From NCBI RefSeq assembly GCF_037126465.1, contig NC_088201.1, forward strand, positions 86,828,273 through 86,892,272: a stretch of 64,000 nt of DNA. The letters run 5' to 3'. Below, piece by piece: positions 45,815-56,370 of the stretch. The position numbers and the translations under genes are program-made. The notes beneath the pieces were generated by a model that made no database searches, was not told the DNA's origin, and saw nothing but the letters and a program-made list of their open reading frames with translations. Each line of letters begins with the position of its first letter. The stretch's first letter is position 1. This DNA comes from Ornithodoros turicata. Taxonomy: Eukaryota > Arthropoda > Arachnida > Ixodida > Argasidae.

Positions 45815-45893
45815 GAGCACGTTTCACGTTTTTCACGTTTTTCACGTGTTTCACGTTTTACGTTTCTTTGAGCAAAGCTCAAAGAAACGTAAA
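45815..45893. repeat. TTTCACG tandem repeat ending in a perfect 17-bp hairpin
   Basis: Four to five near copies of a ~10-bp TTTCACGTTT unit (45826-45858) run into TTTACGTTTCTTTGAGC (45857-45873), loop AAA, and the exact reverse complement (45877-45893). Confidence 0.88.
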
Positions 45894-46257
45894 GATGCGA
45901 CTTTCGGTGTTTGATTGTTGTCTGTTGGATACACAGTGAAAATATATATTAACTCATTCAATTGCTGGTTAATAACGAGCGGCACATCTATTTGTATCAC
46001 ACCTACACAGAGAGTCTGTGATGTGAATTCGCATTGTACGGCCAAAATCACTGCAATATCCTGTCGATGGGTATTTGAAGGAAGCTCCCATCTCTGTACA
46101 GATGTTAACTGGCGTTGATAAAACCAGGCTTTAGTGTTTCACATGCTCTTTAGGTAACAACAATGGTGTTTCCCTTCAGCGCTGCTTGAGTCTTTACCGT
46201 AGCTAATTTCCATTCTCAAAGCTCTAGTGCTGATGGGTCCATGCATATTCACCACAG

Positions 46258-47270
46258 GTGGCGATGCTTCAGAAGTATGGAGGTACAAACACAACGGACG
46301 CAATCCAAAGAATTCTGCGTGACCTGATGACGGATGAGGTGGCAACATATCCTTCAGTTGGCTTGCGGAAAACGAAAACTGAAACTATGTGACATTTTGT
46401 ACAGCAACGCAGTATTCGGTGAGTTTTGCTTCCCAAAGCTCCATAACTTTCGTTGTAAAGCTTCTAGAGGGAATCAGAGTAAAAGTGCAATAAACTAAGT
46501 TCTAGTAATGTTGCTGTGAAGTACTGAGTACTCCCCATAGTGCATCAGGATACGAAAAAGTATGTATGAGTAACAGCAATAGAATACTGTGTGTATGATG
46601 TGTAGGACCTGACCTTACTGGGTTGTATGTAGGCCCTGGCTTTCTAATGTTATACCATATTATGCTCAACGTTTATCCGCCCCTCCCCCCGAAGCAAATG
46701 AGCACCAACCAGGTGACCCAATGTTTCCCCCAAAACTGCTGGACCAGGTGGTTCCCAATTCCCCAGACCGAAGAAAAACAGAGAAAGAAAACCTTTTGTT
46801 GAAAACAAATAAAATGGTTATGAAGAGCGCCACAATAAAAACGTCATGCCGACTAAACTGAAAGTTCACACCTGATTCGACCACATTGAACCCAATCTGG
46901 GTTCAGTCAGGTGCTCTGCAACACCTTACACCGGTATATTTACCCCCCCCCCCGAATTTAGTAAAAAGATATAACTCCCAAAAGTCAGGCCCTAGTTATA
47001 CTTTTCAGCAAATTCGGGGATAAGTATTATGTTATTTTTTTCTAGCAAATTTAACTGTAATAAGATTAAATTCTACACGATGGAACCCTGTTTGGTTTGA
47101 AGTCAAGCCCTAGTGATTGTCGTGTTTCTAACATCTGTGTCATAATTCTTCTTGTAGGCATCGTGACCTCCAACCGGCTACTTAGGAATTCAACACGCAA
47201 CGAAGTGGAGCACCACATAAAGTCTTGGCTGAGGCGTGTCATGGAGCGTTACGACAGGGCATCTAAATAA
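46258..47270 (+). pseudogene. DUF4806 gene, last two exons, with one frameshift
   Basis: Exon 46258-46418 follows a CACAG acceptor: VAMLQKYGGTNTTDAIQRIL and LMTDEV, then a 1-nt shift near 46365 leads to GKRKLKLCDILYSNAVF before a GTGAGT donor. Exon 47158-47270 (acceptor TTGTAG) gives GIVTSNRLLRNSTRNEVEHH then IKSWLRR and ends ASK-TAA. Both splice phases equal those of exons 8 and 9 of the gene at 6359 and the motifs align (GG..DA...IL..L.TD, GKRK, E....IKSWLR). N-terminal exons were not found between 45200 and 46250, so the copy is truncated or its 5' exons are too diverged. Confidence 0.78.
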
Positions 47271-48149
47271 GTGGCAAGAGCGGAAGGACTAAGTAAGGGC
47301 AAAAGTGGCAGTCATGTTCAGTTTTCTTGTTTGGCGACATGGTCCAGCAGACTGCGAACGTGGAATGCTTTCACAATGTCTTACTATCTTGATGCATTTC
47401 CATCAGTCATGCTGATTTTGTATAACTACAAAATGCTCAACAGGGTGAACATGTTGAAAGAATGCGGAGTGGAACACTAGGCACGGACTAGGCACTAGGA
47501 AGGCGGACAAGCACGCACATTCAGCTACAACCAACATGCGTTACTTAGCCCATGTATCTCCCGGGCTCTCTAAAAATATGACTTCACTGGAAACAGGCTT
47601 AGAAGTATATAGTGGCTAATGTTATTCCCTGCGATATCAATACAGAATGACTGAATGACCCCTTCCACGACTTGATGCGGAAGGGAGACCATTACGTCCT
47701 TTTGTGTTGATATGGCTGTGAATAATGTTAGCAGCCGCTCACTAATCCTGCTTCCCGGTGAAGTCATCTTTGAAAAAAGATTGGAAGAGACATGGACTAA
47801 GTAACACTTGTTGGTTGAAGTTGAACGCTGTATATGCGTGCTTGTCCGTTTTAGTGTTCCTGTTAGCATTCTTTCATCCGCTTAACTTTAACCAACATTC
47901 CATTTTATCGTTTCTTTTTGAGAGGTGATAAAGGAACACTTCATGCTGCTGCTACGTTGTGGAGCTACAACTCTTTTCGGTCGTCTTTGAACCTCAAGTA
48001 AAACTTCACGCATGCTCTACCATGTAGGAGCAGGGTGAATACCTGGGAAACTGTTTTCTTTTTATCCCTTACAGCATTACGTGCAATTTTGTGTTATACA
48101 ATATCACCTGTACCGAAAGTAAAAGTATTTTCCGTTTTGGCAAAGTCGA
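47271..48149. other. 3' region of the second DUF4806 gene
   Basis: No coding signal; leads into the tandem repeat array. The text near 47460-47870 shows a self-similar pair (GCACGCACATTCAGC.. and reversed ..GTGCTTGTCCG), suggesting a small inverted-repeat insertion. Confidence 0.35.
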
Positions 48150-48800
48150 ATTTTTGTAGGAATAATAACGTACATCAATTGTGTTGCTTGTAACCTTTTG
48201 CACTGAACAATTAGTTCTGCTGCCCTTCATTAAAGGGAAAATCATTGTTTAAAATGTATTTAGTCACGTGAGGCTTCTTTTTTTCTATGACCTTAGTTAT
48301 CTGCGCACCATAAAAACCCGAATCATCATCGTCATTCTCTCTCTTTTTTTTTTTTTTTGCTGCAGCTGTTTTGTGTGACAGCTTACAATGGTTGAAACAG
48401 CATTATCTTATTCATTTCACATATTTCAAAGCATTTACTTTTCCGCAACGAACTTTTTGCTTTAAACATTTAATCTTGGTGCCATTCATTAAAGGGAAGT
48501 AATCATTTATAATGCAAGTTGTAACGTTAAGCTTTTGGGTTCTTGCTACAGCTGTTGACAGTGCATAGTTTTTTACTTTTTTCTGCGTCAGCGAACTATG
48601 ATTGAGAGTGCATTATCTTGTTCATGTCATATGTTTACAAAGTGTTTACTTTTCACCAACAACGTTGTGCTTGAAACTCGCAATTTGCTGTTCTTCTGCA
48701 GTTTGGAAAATTAATCATTTGTAATGCAAGGACTCACGTGCACTTCTTTCATGCAGGAGTTGTTCATAGGTTTTCCATGTTATTTCCAGTTGATTTTGTG
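48150..48800 (+). repeat. ~230-bp tandem repeat, about three copies, 3' of the second DUF4806 gene
   Basis: Recurring blocks: TTCATTAAAGGGAAAATCATT / TTCATTAAAGGGAAGTAATCATT / GTTTGGAAAATTAATCATT, and TGCATTATCTTGTTCATGTCAT with CAAAGTGTTTACTTTTCACCAACAA-like text. Copy 1 is interrupted by a ~50-bp I-like 3' tail at about 48285-48336. The AATAAA at 49146-49151 ends the unit. Position relative to DUF4806 matches the array at 15280-16400. Confidence 0.68.
48285..48336 (+). mobile_element. ~50-bp 5'-truncated I-like retroposon tail
   Basis: CTATGACCTTAGTTATCTGC then GCACCATAAAAACCCGAATC and ATCATCGTCATT: the 3'-terminal motif of the I-like family in this window, and nothing else. It splits copy 1 of the tandem repeat and is absent from copies 2 and 3. 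Confidence 0.7.
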
Positions 48801-49145
48801 TGTAAGATATTACTACGCTCATTCATGTGACATTTTTCAAACATACACAAAACTAGCAGACACAGACACAAAAATTGCGTCGTCGTTGTCTGTGTCCCTT
48901 TCTTTTGTCGCCTTGCTCAAGGATACATAAAGCCTTTATACTTCTTTTGAAAACGACTTCATACTTAACTAGAGCGAATATGTGAGTACATGAAACTTCC
49001 GTTTTGTGTGACGAACTTCAGGTCGCATTTGTCGTTTCTGTAAGTGGGTTCCTCTGATTACAATGTTGGGTTTAAAGCTTTATTAGTGGCAAATCTTAGT
49101 CACTTGCTTCTAGTCATATTTGAGCCTATTGCACCTGTTAATTCC

Positions 49146-49151
49146 AATAAA
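49146..49151 (+). terminator. AATAAA signal after the second DUF4806 array
   Basis: AATTCCAATAAAGAAGTC, followed within ~35 bp by a GT/T-rich stretch (CTTGTGTGACGTTTATTTTT). Likely end of the second DUF4806 transcript; inferred from position. Confidence 0.4.
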
Positions 49152-49259
49152 GAAGTCATGGCAATGTGAATTAAGCAGCCTCCTTGTGTGACGTTTATTT
49201 TTTTAATTCCGTGTTAGCGCCGCTAAGCAACTGCTATCGTGTCATAGCATCTCATTTCC

Positions 49260-49700
49260 CACAATCAGGACACCATCTCGGCACGCTTCAACGCCAAGAT
49301 GTTGAAGCGTGCTGAACAGCCGCGGTATTGTACGCATATCCCGACAGGTCCATATCATGTCCATGATATGGACATGACACACAAAGACCATACAACGACC
49401 ATACCCCACACAAAGTCCATGCGATTGCTGTCGGACATCTTTTAGGAGTCACCGGGATGTCCCATGTATCTCCGCGAGATATGGTGGGATATCCTCGGGT
49501 TATCCCACATTTCCACTCGACGTCACTGTGTTGTCCCAGACAGAACACCATCTCCTACGGACGTCCGAAATAGATCCCAATGTCCATATCCGGAAATCAA
49601 CCTCCGTGGGACTTCCCTCGGATACTTATGGTGGGATATCCCTAGCCGTATATCCGCGGGAGGTCCTGGCGCGGCTGTTTCACGGATAGTCCGATTCAGC
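49260..49700. repeat. GGGATATCC/GGACGTCC repeat, third site
   Basis: Dense in GGGATGTCCC, GGGATATCCTCGG, CGGACGTCCG, TCCATATCCGG, GGGATATCCC. It includes a perfect 12-bp hairpin (GTCCATATCATG, loop TC, mate; 49348-49373). Same vocabulary as 18050-18300 and 19125-19294. Confidence 0.5.
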
Positions 49701-49739
49701 TCCGTTATGGGGCGCTGTACGCTCATGTATTGGTAGAGT

Positions 49740-51880
49740 GAGAGATGATGATGATTCAGGTTTTTATGGCGCACGGACAACTAAGGTCATAGTGCGCCAA
49801 AGCTGTGGTGAAAAGACAATGGGGATGGTTGGTGACTATGTAAAAGCAGGTGGATTAAACTCATCGTTTTAGAAAGGTTTAGATGTTATTCATCATTAGA
49901 CATTTAAACACGATACATGAGCAAAGCTGGGTAAAACTATATTGCATTTAAATAGCCAATATCTTTAAAATAGTTAAAAATTCGCATGAAGGGTAAAAGA
50001 GGGTCAAAACCCAACAACAAGGCTGGGTGAAGCGGCAACTGATATCTGTAAAACTCTTTAAAGTGATAGTGACGATGAGGTTCATGTACAGGACACGTAA
50101 TTAGGATGTGCAGCACAGACAGCTGCTCCACACAGTGCGTGCATTCTGGTGGTTCCTCCCGACGCAGTAAAAAAAACATGTGTGAGGTGTGTGTGACCAA
50201 TGCGTAAACGGCTAAAAACTATTGAATGGAGACGATTTTTAAAACTCGTTATGCTTCCCAAAATTGTGTTTTTTTGACAGCCAAAGCTTGTTGTTTTCTC
50301 GTGTAGCCCACTGTCGTTGCCATTTTACATTAATTTTCCTCCTCAGGACTGACCTAAGGTCTTGAGAGGGACTCTCCAAAAGGCTCACTTCAGAAGATAG
50401 CGCAACTGCATCTGCGAGTTCATTACCGGGTATCCCAAAGTGGCTGGACACCGAGCAAAAACCTAAACAGAGACCTTTTTTTATTACCTTGGTGGCAAGA
50501 TATCGGGCCCTTAATACAAGATGATTTTTCTGTTTCTGTATCGTACAGATGGCTTTAAGAGAAGTCAGTGAATCGCTGTAGATGATCGAAGACTTGATAT
50601 GGCGGTCTAAGATGAAGCTAAGCGCCATGATTATTGCATATAGCTCTGCAGTAAAAACTAATGCAGAGTTTGGAAGCCGCTGTGACTTCGTGCAAGATTC
50701 AGTAACCATTGCACAAGAAACGGAAGCGTGTGTCTTTGACCCATCGGTATAAAAAGCAGTGTGATCTCCAAAGCTTTCGGTTGTATAACTGAATTCTTGT
50801 TGGAGCACAAATAGCGGAGTGCCATGTTTGTTATATTTAGCTAAAGAGTAATTGCATTCTGGAAGTACGTCCCACGGCGGAGCTCCCACACACACTTGCA
50901 AAATTGGGGTGTGATACTCAATGAACTCATACGTTTCGATTCCCTGTAGCACACGCATACTAAAAGGAGGTATAACTGTGGGTTTGCTGAGATAGAACTG
51001 TTCAACCCGTGTCTCCCTCACAGACTGGAGTGCAGGATGTTCCGGATAGCCTTTCACTCTAAGCGCATGTGATGCTGACAGGTAGAACCTACGTCTCTCC
51101 AACGACCACTTCTTGGATTCGACATATAGACTCTCAACTGGTGATGCACGAAAGGCACCAGTTATTAAACGCAACCCCTGGTGGTGAACTGGGTCCAAAA
51201 ATCTTGAGAGCAGATTCGCGGGCAGATCCATAGACAATGCACCCATAGTCCAATCTTGACCTCACTGTCTAAATGTAAATTCTATGCAAGGTGTCACGAT
51301 CTGCGCCCCAGGATCTGTGTGACAGCATCTTTAAGATGCTTAGGGACTTAGAACTTAAACTCATTCTCGAGGGACCATGTGGTAAGCTTGTTTAGAGCTA
51401 ACTGCATCTGACGCTGGCATATTGCGAGATTTGTAGAAGAAAATGATATCTGAATGTCATCTACGTATAAGGAGTATGACACGGAACGAGGAATTGCATT
51501 GGCTACTGGATTGATTTTCCCAAGGAGTAGAGTAACACTAAGGACAGATACCTGTGGCATTCCATTCTCTTGAACCAGAACACGAGATAGCGTCGTTCCA
51601 AGTCGTACATGGAATAATCTTGTTTTCTAGAAAGTCCATGATGCACCTGAGTATGCGCCCCCTGATCCCAAAAGAGTACAGATCTTGAAGGATACCATAC
51701 CGCCACGCGGTATCGTATGCCTTCTCAAGATCAAAGAAAACAGAGAGGCAGTGTTGCCTTCGGACGAAAGCTTCACCCATCATTGTTTCTACTCGAACGA
51801 GGTGGTCTGTCGTGGACCGTCCGGCACGAAAACCACACTGAAGTTCAGAAAGACGTTTGTTTGCTCATTCATACGGGAAG
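49740..51880 (-). pseudogene. I-like retroposon copy A: RT, RNase H and 3' tail
   Basis: From right to left: CGFRAGRSTTDHLVRVE (~51833), FFDLEKAYDTAWRYGI, YSLYVDDIQI (catalytic YVDD retained), then a ~70-residue deletion at ~51347. Next HRSWGADRDTLHRIY, HHQGLRLITGAFRASPVESL, then RNase H: FYTDGSKTH, FTAELYAIIMALSF, IYSDSLTSLKAI, SSHFGIPGNELAD. A knuckle CTHCVEQLSVLHILITCP ends at ~49940. The 3' tail (GCGCCATAAAAACCTGAATC, then ATCATC) is at 49745-49790. Multiple frameshifts; 5' half (endonuclease) absent. Confidence 0.85.
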
Positions 51881-52110
51881 GTCCCGGACTGTTGACAACC
51901 CATCGGCCGGAGCTTGACCAACGCCCCGACCGCCTTCGTTCAAGGTTTCTACCCTTCGCCTTACATCCCCTCGGCACGGTGTGGATAACGCTTGGGACTG
52001 GCGGCTGGGGTCCGTGGTGGCGCCACTTACCAAACACCAGTCGAAGCCGGTGCCCTCTGCGGGGGAAACAGAGAGAGGAACGCGGGACGATGTAGCGCTG
52101 CATAAATTCG
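51880..52110 (-). other. GC-rich segment abutting retroposon copy A
   Basis: On the minus strand it reads GAGGGCACCGGCTTCGACTG, GGTAAGTGGCGCCACC and GGATGTAAGGCGAAGGGTAG, clearly richer in G+C than its neighbours. It touches the point where RT homology begins, so it could be the element's own 5' UTR joined to RT by an internal deletion, or an unrelated insertion. Confidence 0.35.
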
Positions 52111-52695
52111 ACTTTTCATGGACCAACTCACTTTCTCAAGCCGAATGAGTAAGAAACACGGACGTTACCTCCATGGTGACTTAGTACGCCAAGCAGTTCC
52201 TAATTTCAATGTTGTTTGTGTACGCAATCGAACTAAATTTAGACATCTCACTCTTCATTTTGAGTCACATGCGAACACGGCTCTCGAGTGTGTAGAATTC
52301 AATTCAACTCAATTTTATTCAATTTAACGTATACATGGTTGGGCAAAGGAGTAAAAAGCTGCCAGCTGGCAACTTGACAAGGCTCCGCTGCCCACGGTTC
52401 GGAAGCAGCATTTCAGACAATGGAAACACACAGTAGAAACAGTTTAACAAATGTCTGAAACAATAGCTGGAATGTCACTTAATGAAGTCTGCTACAAGGA
52501 TTATACATGCAAATTAGAATACTGATGATGATGATGATGATTAGAGTTTTATGGCGCAGCGACTACAAAGGTCATAATGCGCCAAACACGGTTATGAACA
52601 CAGATGAATTAAGTTATCAGAACAAAGTGACTGAAATTCAACCTAAAAATATACTGATATAATTAAAAGTTTTCTTGCGGAAAGTAACTAAAAAG

Positions 52696-53475
52696 CTATA
52701 GGCTCCCAAGCAGGCCTATGTCGATAAAAAAGTTCTGAACATTCTCAAAAGGAATGACAGGCTCATCACCCAACAAGAGTGCTCGGTGAAGAGGTGTACA
52801 ATGCTTATAGCATTCAGTGAAGTAGCGCTGGCGATGGGGTTCATGTTGTGGGCATGTGATGAAAATGTGAAGTATGGAGAGTTGCTCGTTACAATGGGTG
52901 CACTGCGGTGGCTCCTCTCCACGAAGTAGATGGCGGTGCGACAAAAATGTATGCCCAATTCTGAGCCTGTGTCTCAGCACCTCTTGGAGGCGTTGCTGGA
53001 TTGCATGTACCTTATGCCCCATGTGAGGTTTTGTGAGATGAAGCTTGTTTACAGTTTGTTCATCCCAGAACTGCTGCCATTTTTCATTAATGGCCTTTTT
53101 TAATACACGTCTGAAGTCATGGAAAGGGATGTCGAATGGGGTAATTTCTGATGAAAGAGCTGTTGCTGCGGCTCGGTCTGCAAGTTCATTTCCTGGGATA
53201 CCCACGTGACTGGGAACCCAACAAAATGTTAAGTTATAACCTCTGTTTATTATCCTATTGGCCAAAGAACGTGCTCTGTGAACTAGAAGGTTCTTAGCCC
53301 ACCGCAGACTACTCATAGCTTGCAGAGAGCTAAGAGAGTCTGTGTAAATTACCCCAGATTTAATACCTGTTTGCAATATAAAATTAAGTGCCAAGATCAG
53401 TGCGTATACTTCAGCAGTAAAAATGGATGCTGCTGGATTTAAACGGTGCGACCGTGTCACTGCTGCAGATACCAT
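52696..53475 (-). pseudogene. Copy B RNase H and C-terminal knuckle
   Basis: Open 259-codon segment: FTAEVYALILALNF, IYTDSLSSLQAM, FCWVPSHVGIPGNELADRAA (complete RNase H C-half), then LRIGHTFLSHRHLLRG and the CTHCNEQLSILHIFITCP knuckle, ending ENVQNFFIDIGLLGSL. The YTDGS part of RNase H lies just upstream (~53515) where GSRTADS is altered, in another frame. Confidence 0.82.
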
Positions 53476-53816
53476 GACGCAGGAAACGCTGTCAGCAGTC
53501 CGTGACCCATCTCGGTATATTTCAGTGTGGTCGCCAAAGGAATGTTTTAATTCGAAGAACTCTTGCTGAAGGACTAAGGGCGACGCATCCTTTTTATTGT
53601 ACTTAGTTAAGGAGCAGTTGAACTGTGGCTGTGATTGCCAAGGAGCACTTCGTCACCCTGTTCTAGGATCCAGGAATCCTGATATAAAAAGTTATAAAAA
53701 TCTTGATATTCCAAAGCTCGCATGCTAAGAGGCCATACCACTGATGGTCTGTGTACAAACAGTCGCTGAAGCCGTGTGTCTTGGACACAAGGCAGAGCTG
53801 GATTCTGACAATGGCT

Positions 53817-54734
53817 TTAGACTTTAAGACCATAAAGAATAGTGAGGTAAACAGGTCGTCTGTCCAGAGACCACTCGCTGGACTCGACGTACAAAATTTC
53901 CACTGGTGAGGTGCGGAAAGTTCCAAGAGCTAACCGCAGGCCCTGATGATGTACTGGGTCAATTAACCTGAGGACTGACGTACGAGCAGAACTGTAAACA
54001 ACACAACCATAGTCCATCTTGGACCGAATTACTGATGCATATATTTCGTGGAGGGTTGTTCTATCTGCTCCCCAAGACCTGTGAGCGATAACTTTCATTA
54101 GATTTAAAGACTTTAGGCATTTTGCTTTTAGTTGTTTGATGTGCGGCAAAAACGTAAGCTTTCTATCAAATACCATTCCGAGAAATTTGTGTTCTTCTCG
54201 GACAGCAATGTCCTCACCATTCATGGAAAGTGTAGGGTTCGGAAGTAGTCCCTTTTTCCTGGTAAACAGAACGCAGATAGTCTTTTCCGAAGAGAACTTG
54301 AATCCATTCTGGTCTGCCCATTTGACCAATCTGTTTATTGCTAGTTGTAACTGCCTCTTACAAGTTGCCAAATTTGCAGACGAGTAAAATATTTGAATGT
54401 CATCAATGTACAGCGAATACGATATAGACGGAGGAATTGCAGTGGCTATGGAGTTCATTTTCACAATGAATAATGTCACACTAAGCACGGAGCCCTGAGG
54501 AACTCTATTCTCCTGTAGAAATGGTTGTGACAGAGTGCTGCCCAGTTGGACCCTGAAAGTTCTATCTTGTAGAAAGTTAATGACGCAGCGTAAAAGACGT
54601 CCCCGTATCCCTAAAAAGTACAGACCCCGGATGATACCATACCTCCACGCAGTATCATATGCCTTTTCTAAATCGAATAATATTGAGGCACAGTGATTCC
54701 GCCTGACAAACGCTTCTCGGATTGTGGTCTCCAA
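53817..54734 (-). pseudogene. Copy B reverse transcriptase, catalytic half
   Basis: 305 open codons: LFDLEKAYDTAWRYGIIRGL, VPQGSVLSVTLF, YSLYIDDIQIF (YIDD active site), NGFKFSSEKTICVLFTRKK, HKFLGMVFDRKLTF, YGCVVYSSARTS. Complete palm and thumb of I-clade RT. Upstream fingers are in the next segment, separated by a stop/frameshift between 54734 and 54965. Confidence 0.85.
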
Positions 54735-54964
54735 GCGAACAAGATGGTCTGTCGTTGAACGCGCATCTCGGAATCCACATTAGTACTTATCCAGACAGTT
54801 ATTGCATTCAAGCTAGTATACTAGTTGGCTGTTAACAATTCTTTCGAATGTTTTGCCCAAACAGCTGGTGAGTGCAATGGGCCTGTAGCTGGTGGGATTT
54901 GATGCTTCTTTGCCAGGTTGGAATTACAGTTGCTACTTTCCATGCTGTTGGCATCTGCCCGATC

Positions 54965-56370
54965 TCAGACTTTGTTGAAGAAGTTTAGAAGACACTCTTT
55001 GGATTCCTCTGATAAGTGGGTGATCATGGAATAGGTGACCCTATCTGGACCAGGAGCACTGACCTTCACTGAGGACAATGCTCGCTGGAGCTCTACCATT
55101 GTGAACGGCTGGCTGTATGCATAATTTTCACCACCCACAGTTGAAATTACTTGTTTTTCTTCACGGTTCTTTACAGACAAGGACGTTTTGCTGTAATGTG
55201 CAGACCTGGAAACATTTTGAAAATGCTCACCTAGGAGGTCCGCCTGTTCGTCTAAACTCTGACATGGAACACAATTGACTTGAAGGAGGGGAATGGAGGA
55301 ACTCTGGTAGCCTCCTTTTATTTTCCGGAGCCTATCCCATGCTTTCTTTGATGGGGTTCCATGTGTTAAAGAAGAAACAAAGTTGTGCCAAGAAGACCTT
55401 TTTGCTAGCTTTCGTGTCCACCTTGCTTTGGCACGTGCTTTTTTGAAGGCAACAAGATTCTGTGATGTGGGGTATCTACGAAAGGTACACCAGGCACGAT
55501 TCTGTTCCTTTCTAGTCTTTGCGCAATCGCCAGTCCACCAAGGTTTTGGACGCTTGGGGAGCCGACCCAATATCTGTGGAATAGATTGTTTGGCGGCATC
55601 TATGATTGTGCTTGTAACTAAAGTATTTGCCTCTTCGACTGACATGTGTTCAAAAGAAGAGGACTGGGGGTTGGCTTCCCTTTGGAATAAACTCCAGTCA
55701 GCCTGAGCTAGTTGCCATCGGGGTGGTCGTGTTGTGAGTGTATTTGTAGCACCACACAATTGCACGATGACAGGAAAGTGGTCACTCGATGATGATGGTG
55801 GTGATGATGATGATGATGATGATGATTGGGAGTTTAATGGCGCATTGACAACAAAGGGAAAGTGGTCACTCCCTCGTGGATTTTGTTCAACTGCCCAGTC
55901 TAAACTGCTAAACAGGGAGGGACTGCACAGCGAGATATCTAGAGAAGAAAAGCTTTGTGTCGCTGCATTGACGTAAGTAGCTTGTCCCGTGTTGAGGAAG
56001 CAAATTGGCCTTGACATCAAAACCCTTTCAGCATTTTCCCTCTGACGTCTAACCTTCTGCTGCCCCACAGGGGGCTGTGGGTATTCAGGTCCCCAAGAAT
56101 AAGGAAAGGTTGAGGCAGCTGGTCGCAAAGATGCTCAAAGTCTCTTTGGTGGATTACTACTGAAGGGGGCAGGTACAATGAACACACTGTAATGACCCTG
56201 TCGAGGCATATTTGTACAGCTACAGCCTCAAAGTCTGTAACAAGTGGAACGGAATTGGAAGGAATTGACTCCGGAGTAATCAGAGCCACACCCCCTGATG
56301 AACGTGAGGTGTGTGTGTGTGTAATTGAAGGTTTTATGGCGCAAGGGCAACTTGGGCCAAAGAGCGCCAA
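54965..56370 (-). pseudogene. Copy B endonuclease and RT N-terminal half
   Basis: Endonuclease parts: SSGGVALITP, ITVCSLYLPPS, PFLILGDLNTHSPLWGS (56370-56017), then after a frameshift the SDH region (SDHFPVIVQL), PWWTGDCAKTRKEQNRAW, KKAWDRLRKIKGG and the RT entry motif VSAPGPDRVTYSMI with LLNFFNKV. The SDH region carries an in-frame 84-bp insertion/duplication described separately. Confidence 0.83.
55773..55871 (-). mobile_element. 69-bp retroposon micro-insertion with 15-bp target duplication
   Basis: GGAAAGTGGTCACTC occurs at 55773-55787 and again at 55857-55871. Between them (55788-55856) lies only an I-like 3' tail: GATGATG repeat, then TTTAATGGCGCATTGACAAC. The whole event adds 84 bp (28 codons) to the endonuclease frame without breaking it. 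Confidence 0.92.

Larger units (their letters stand above)
52525..56370 (-). mobile_element. I-like retroposon copy B, near full coding length, 5' end missing
   Basis: Minus-strand order endonuclease, RT, RNase H, zinc knuckle, then a 3' tail GCGCCATAAAACTCTAATC plus ATCATC (52528-52560). It is broken into frames by point lesions. The 5' side is cut where the 3' end of copy C begins (~56325), giving a tail-to-head stack of two family members. Confidence 0.82.

Noticed and set aside
49464..49780. Overlapping ORFs on both strands near 49.5 kb
   Set aside because: They are translations of the GGGATATCC-type repeat.
51685..52103. 136-aa plus-strand and 104-aa minus-strand ORFs
   Set aside because: Overlap the RT-coding strand of copy A and the GC-rich block; composition-driven open frames.
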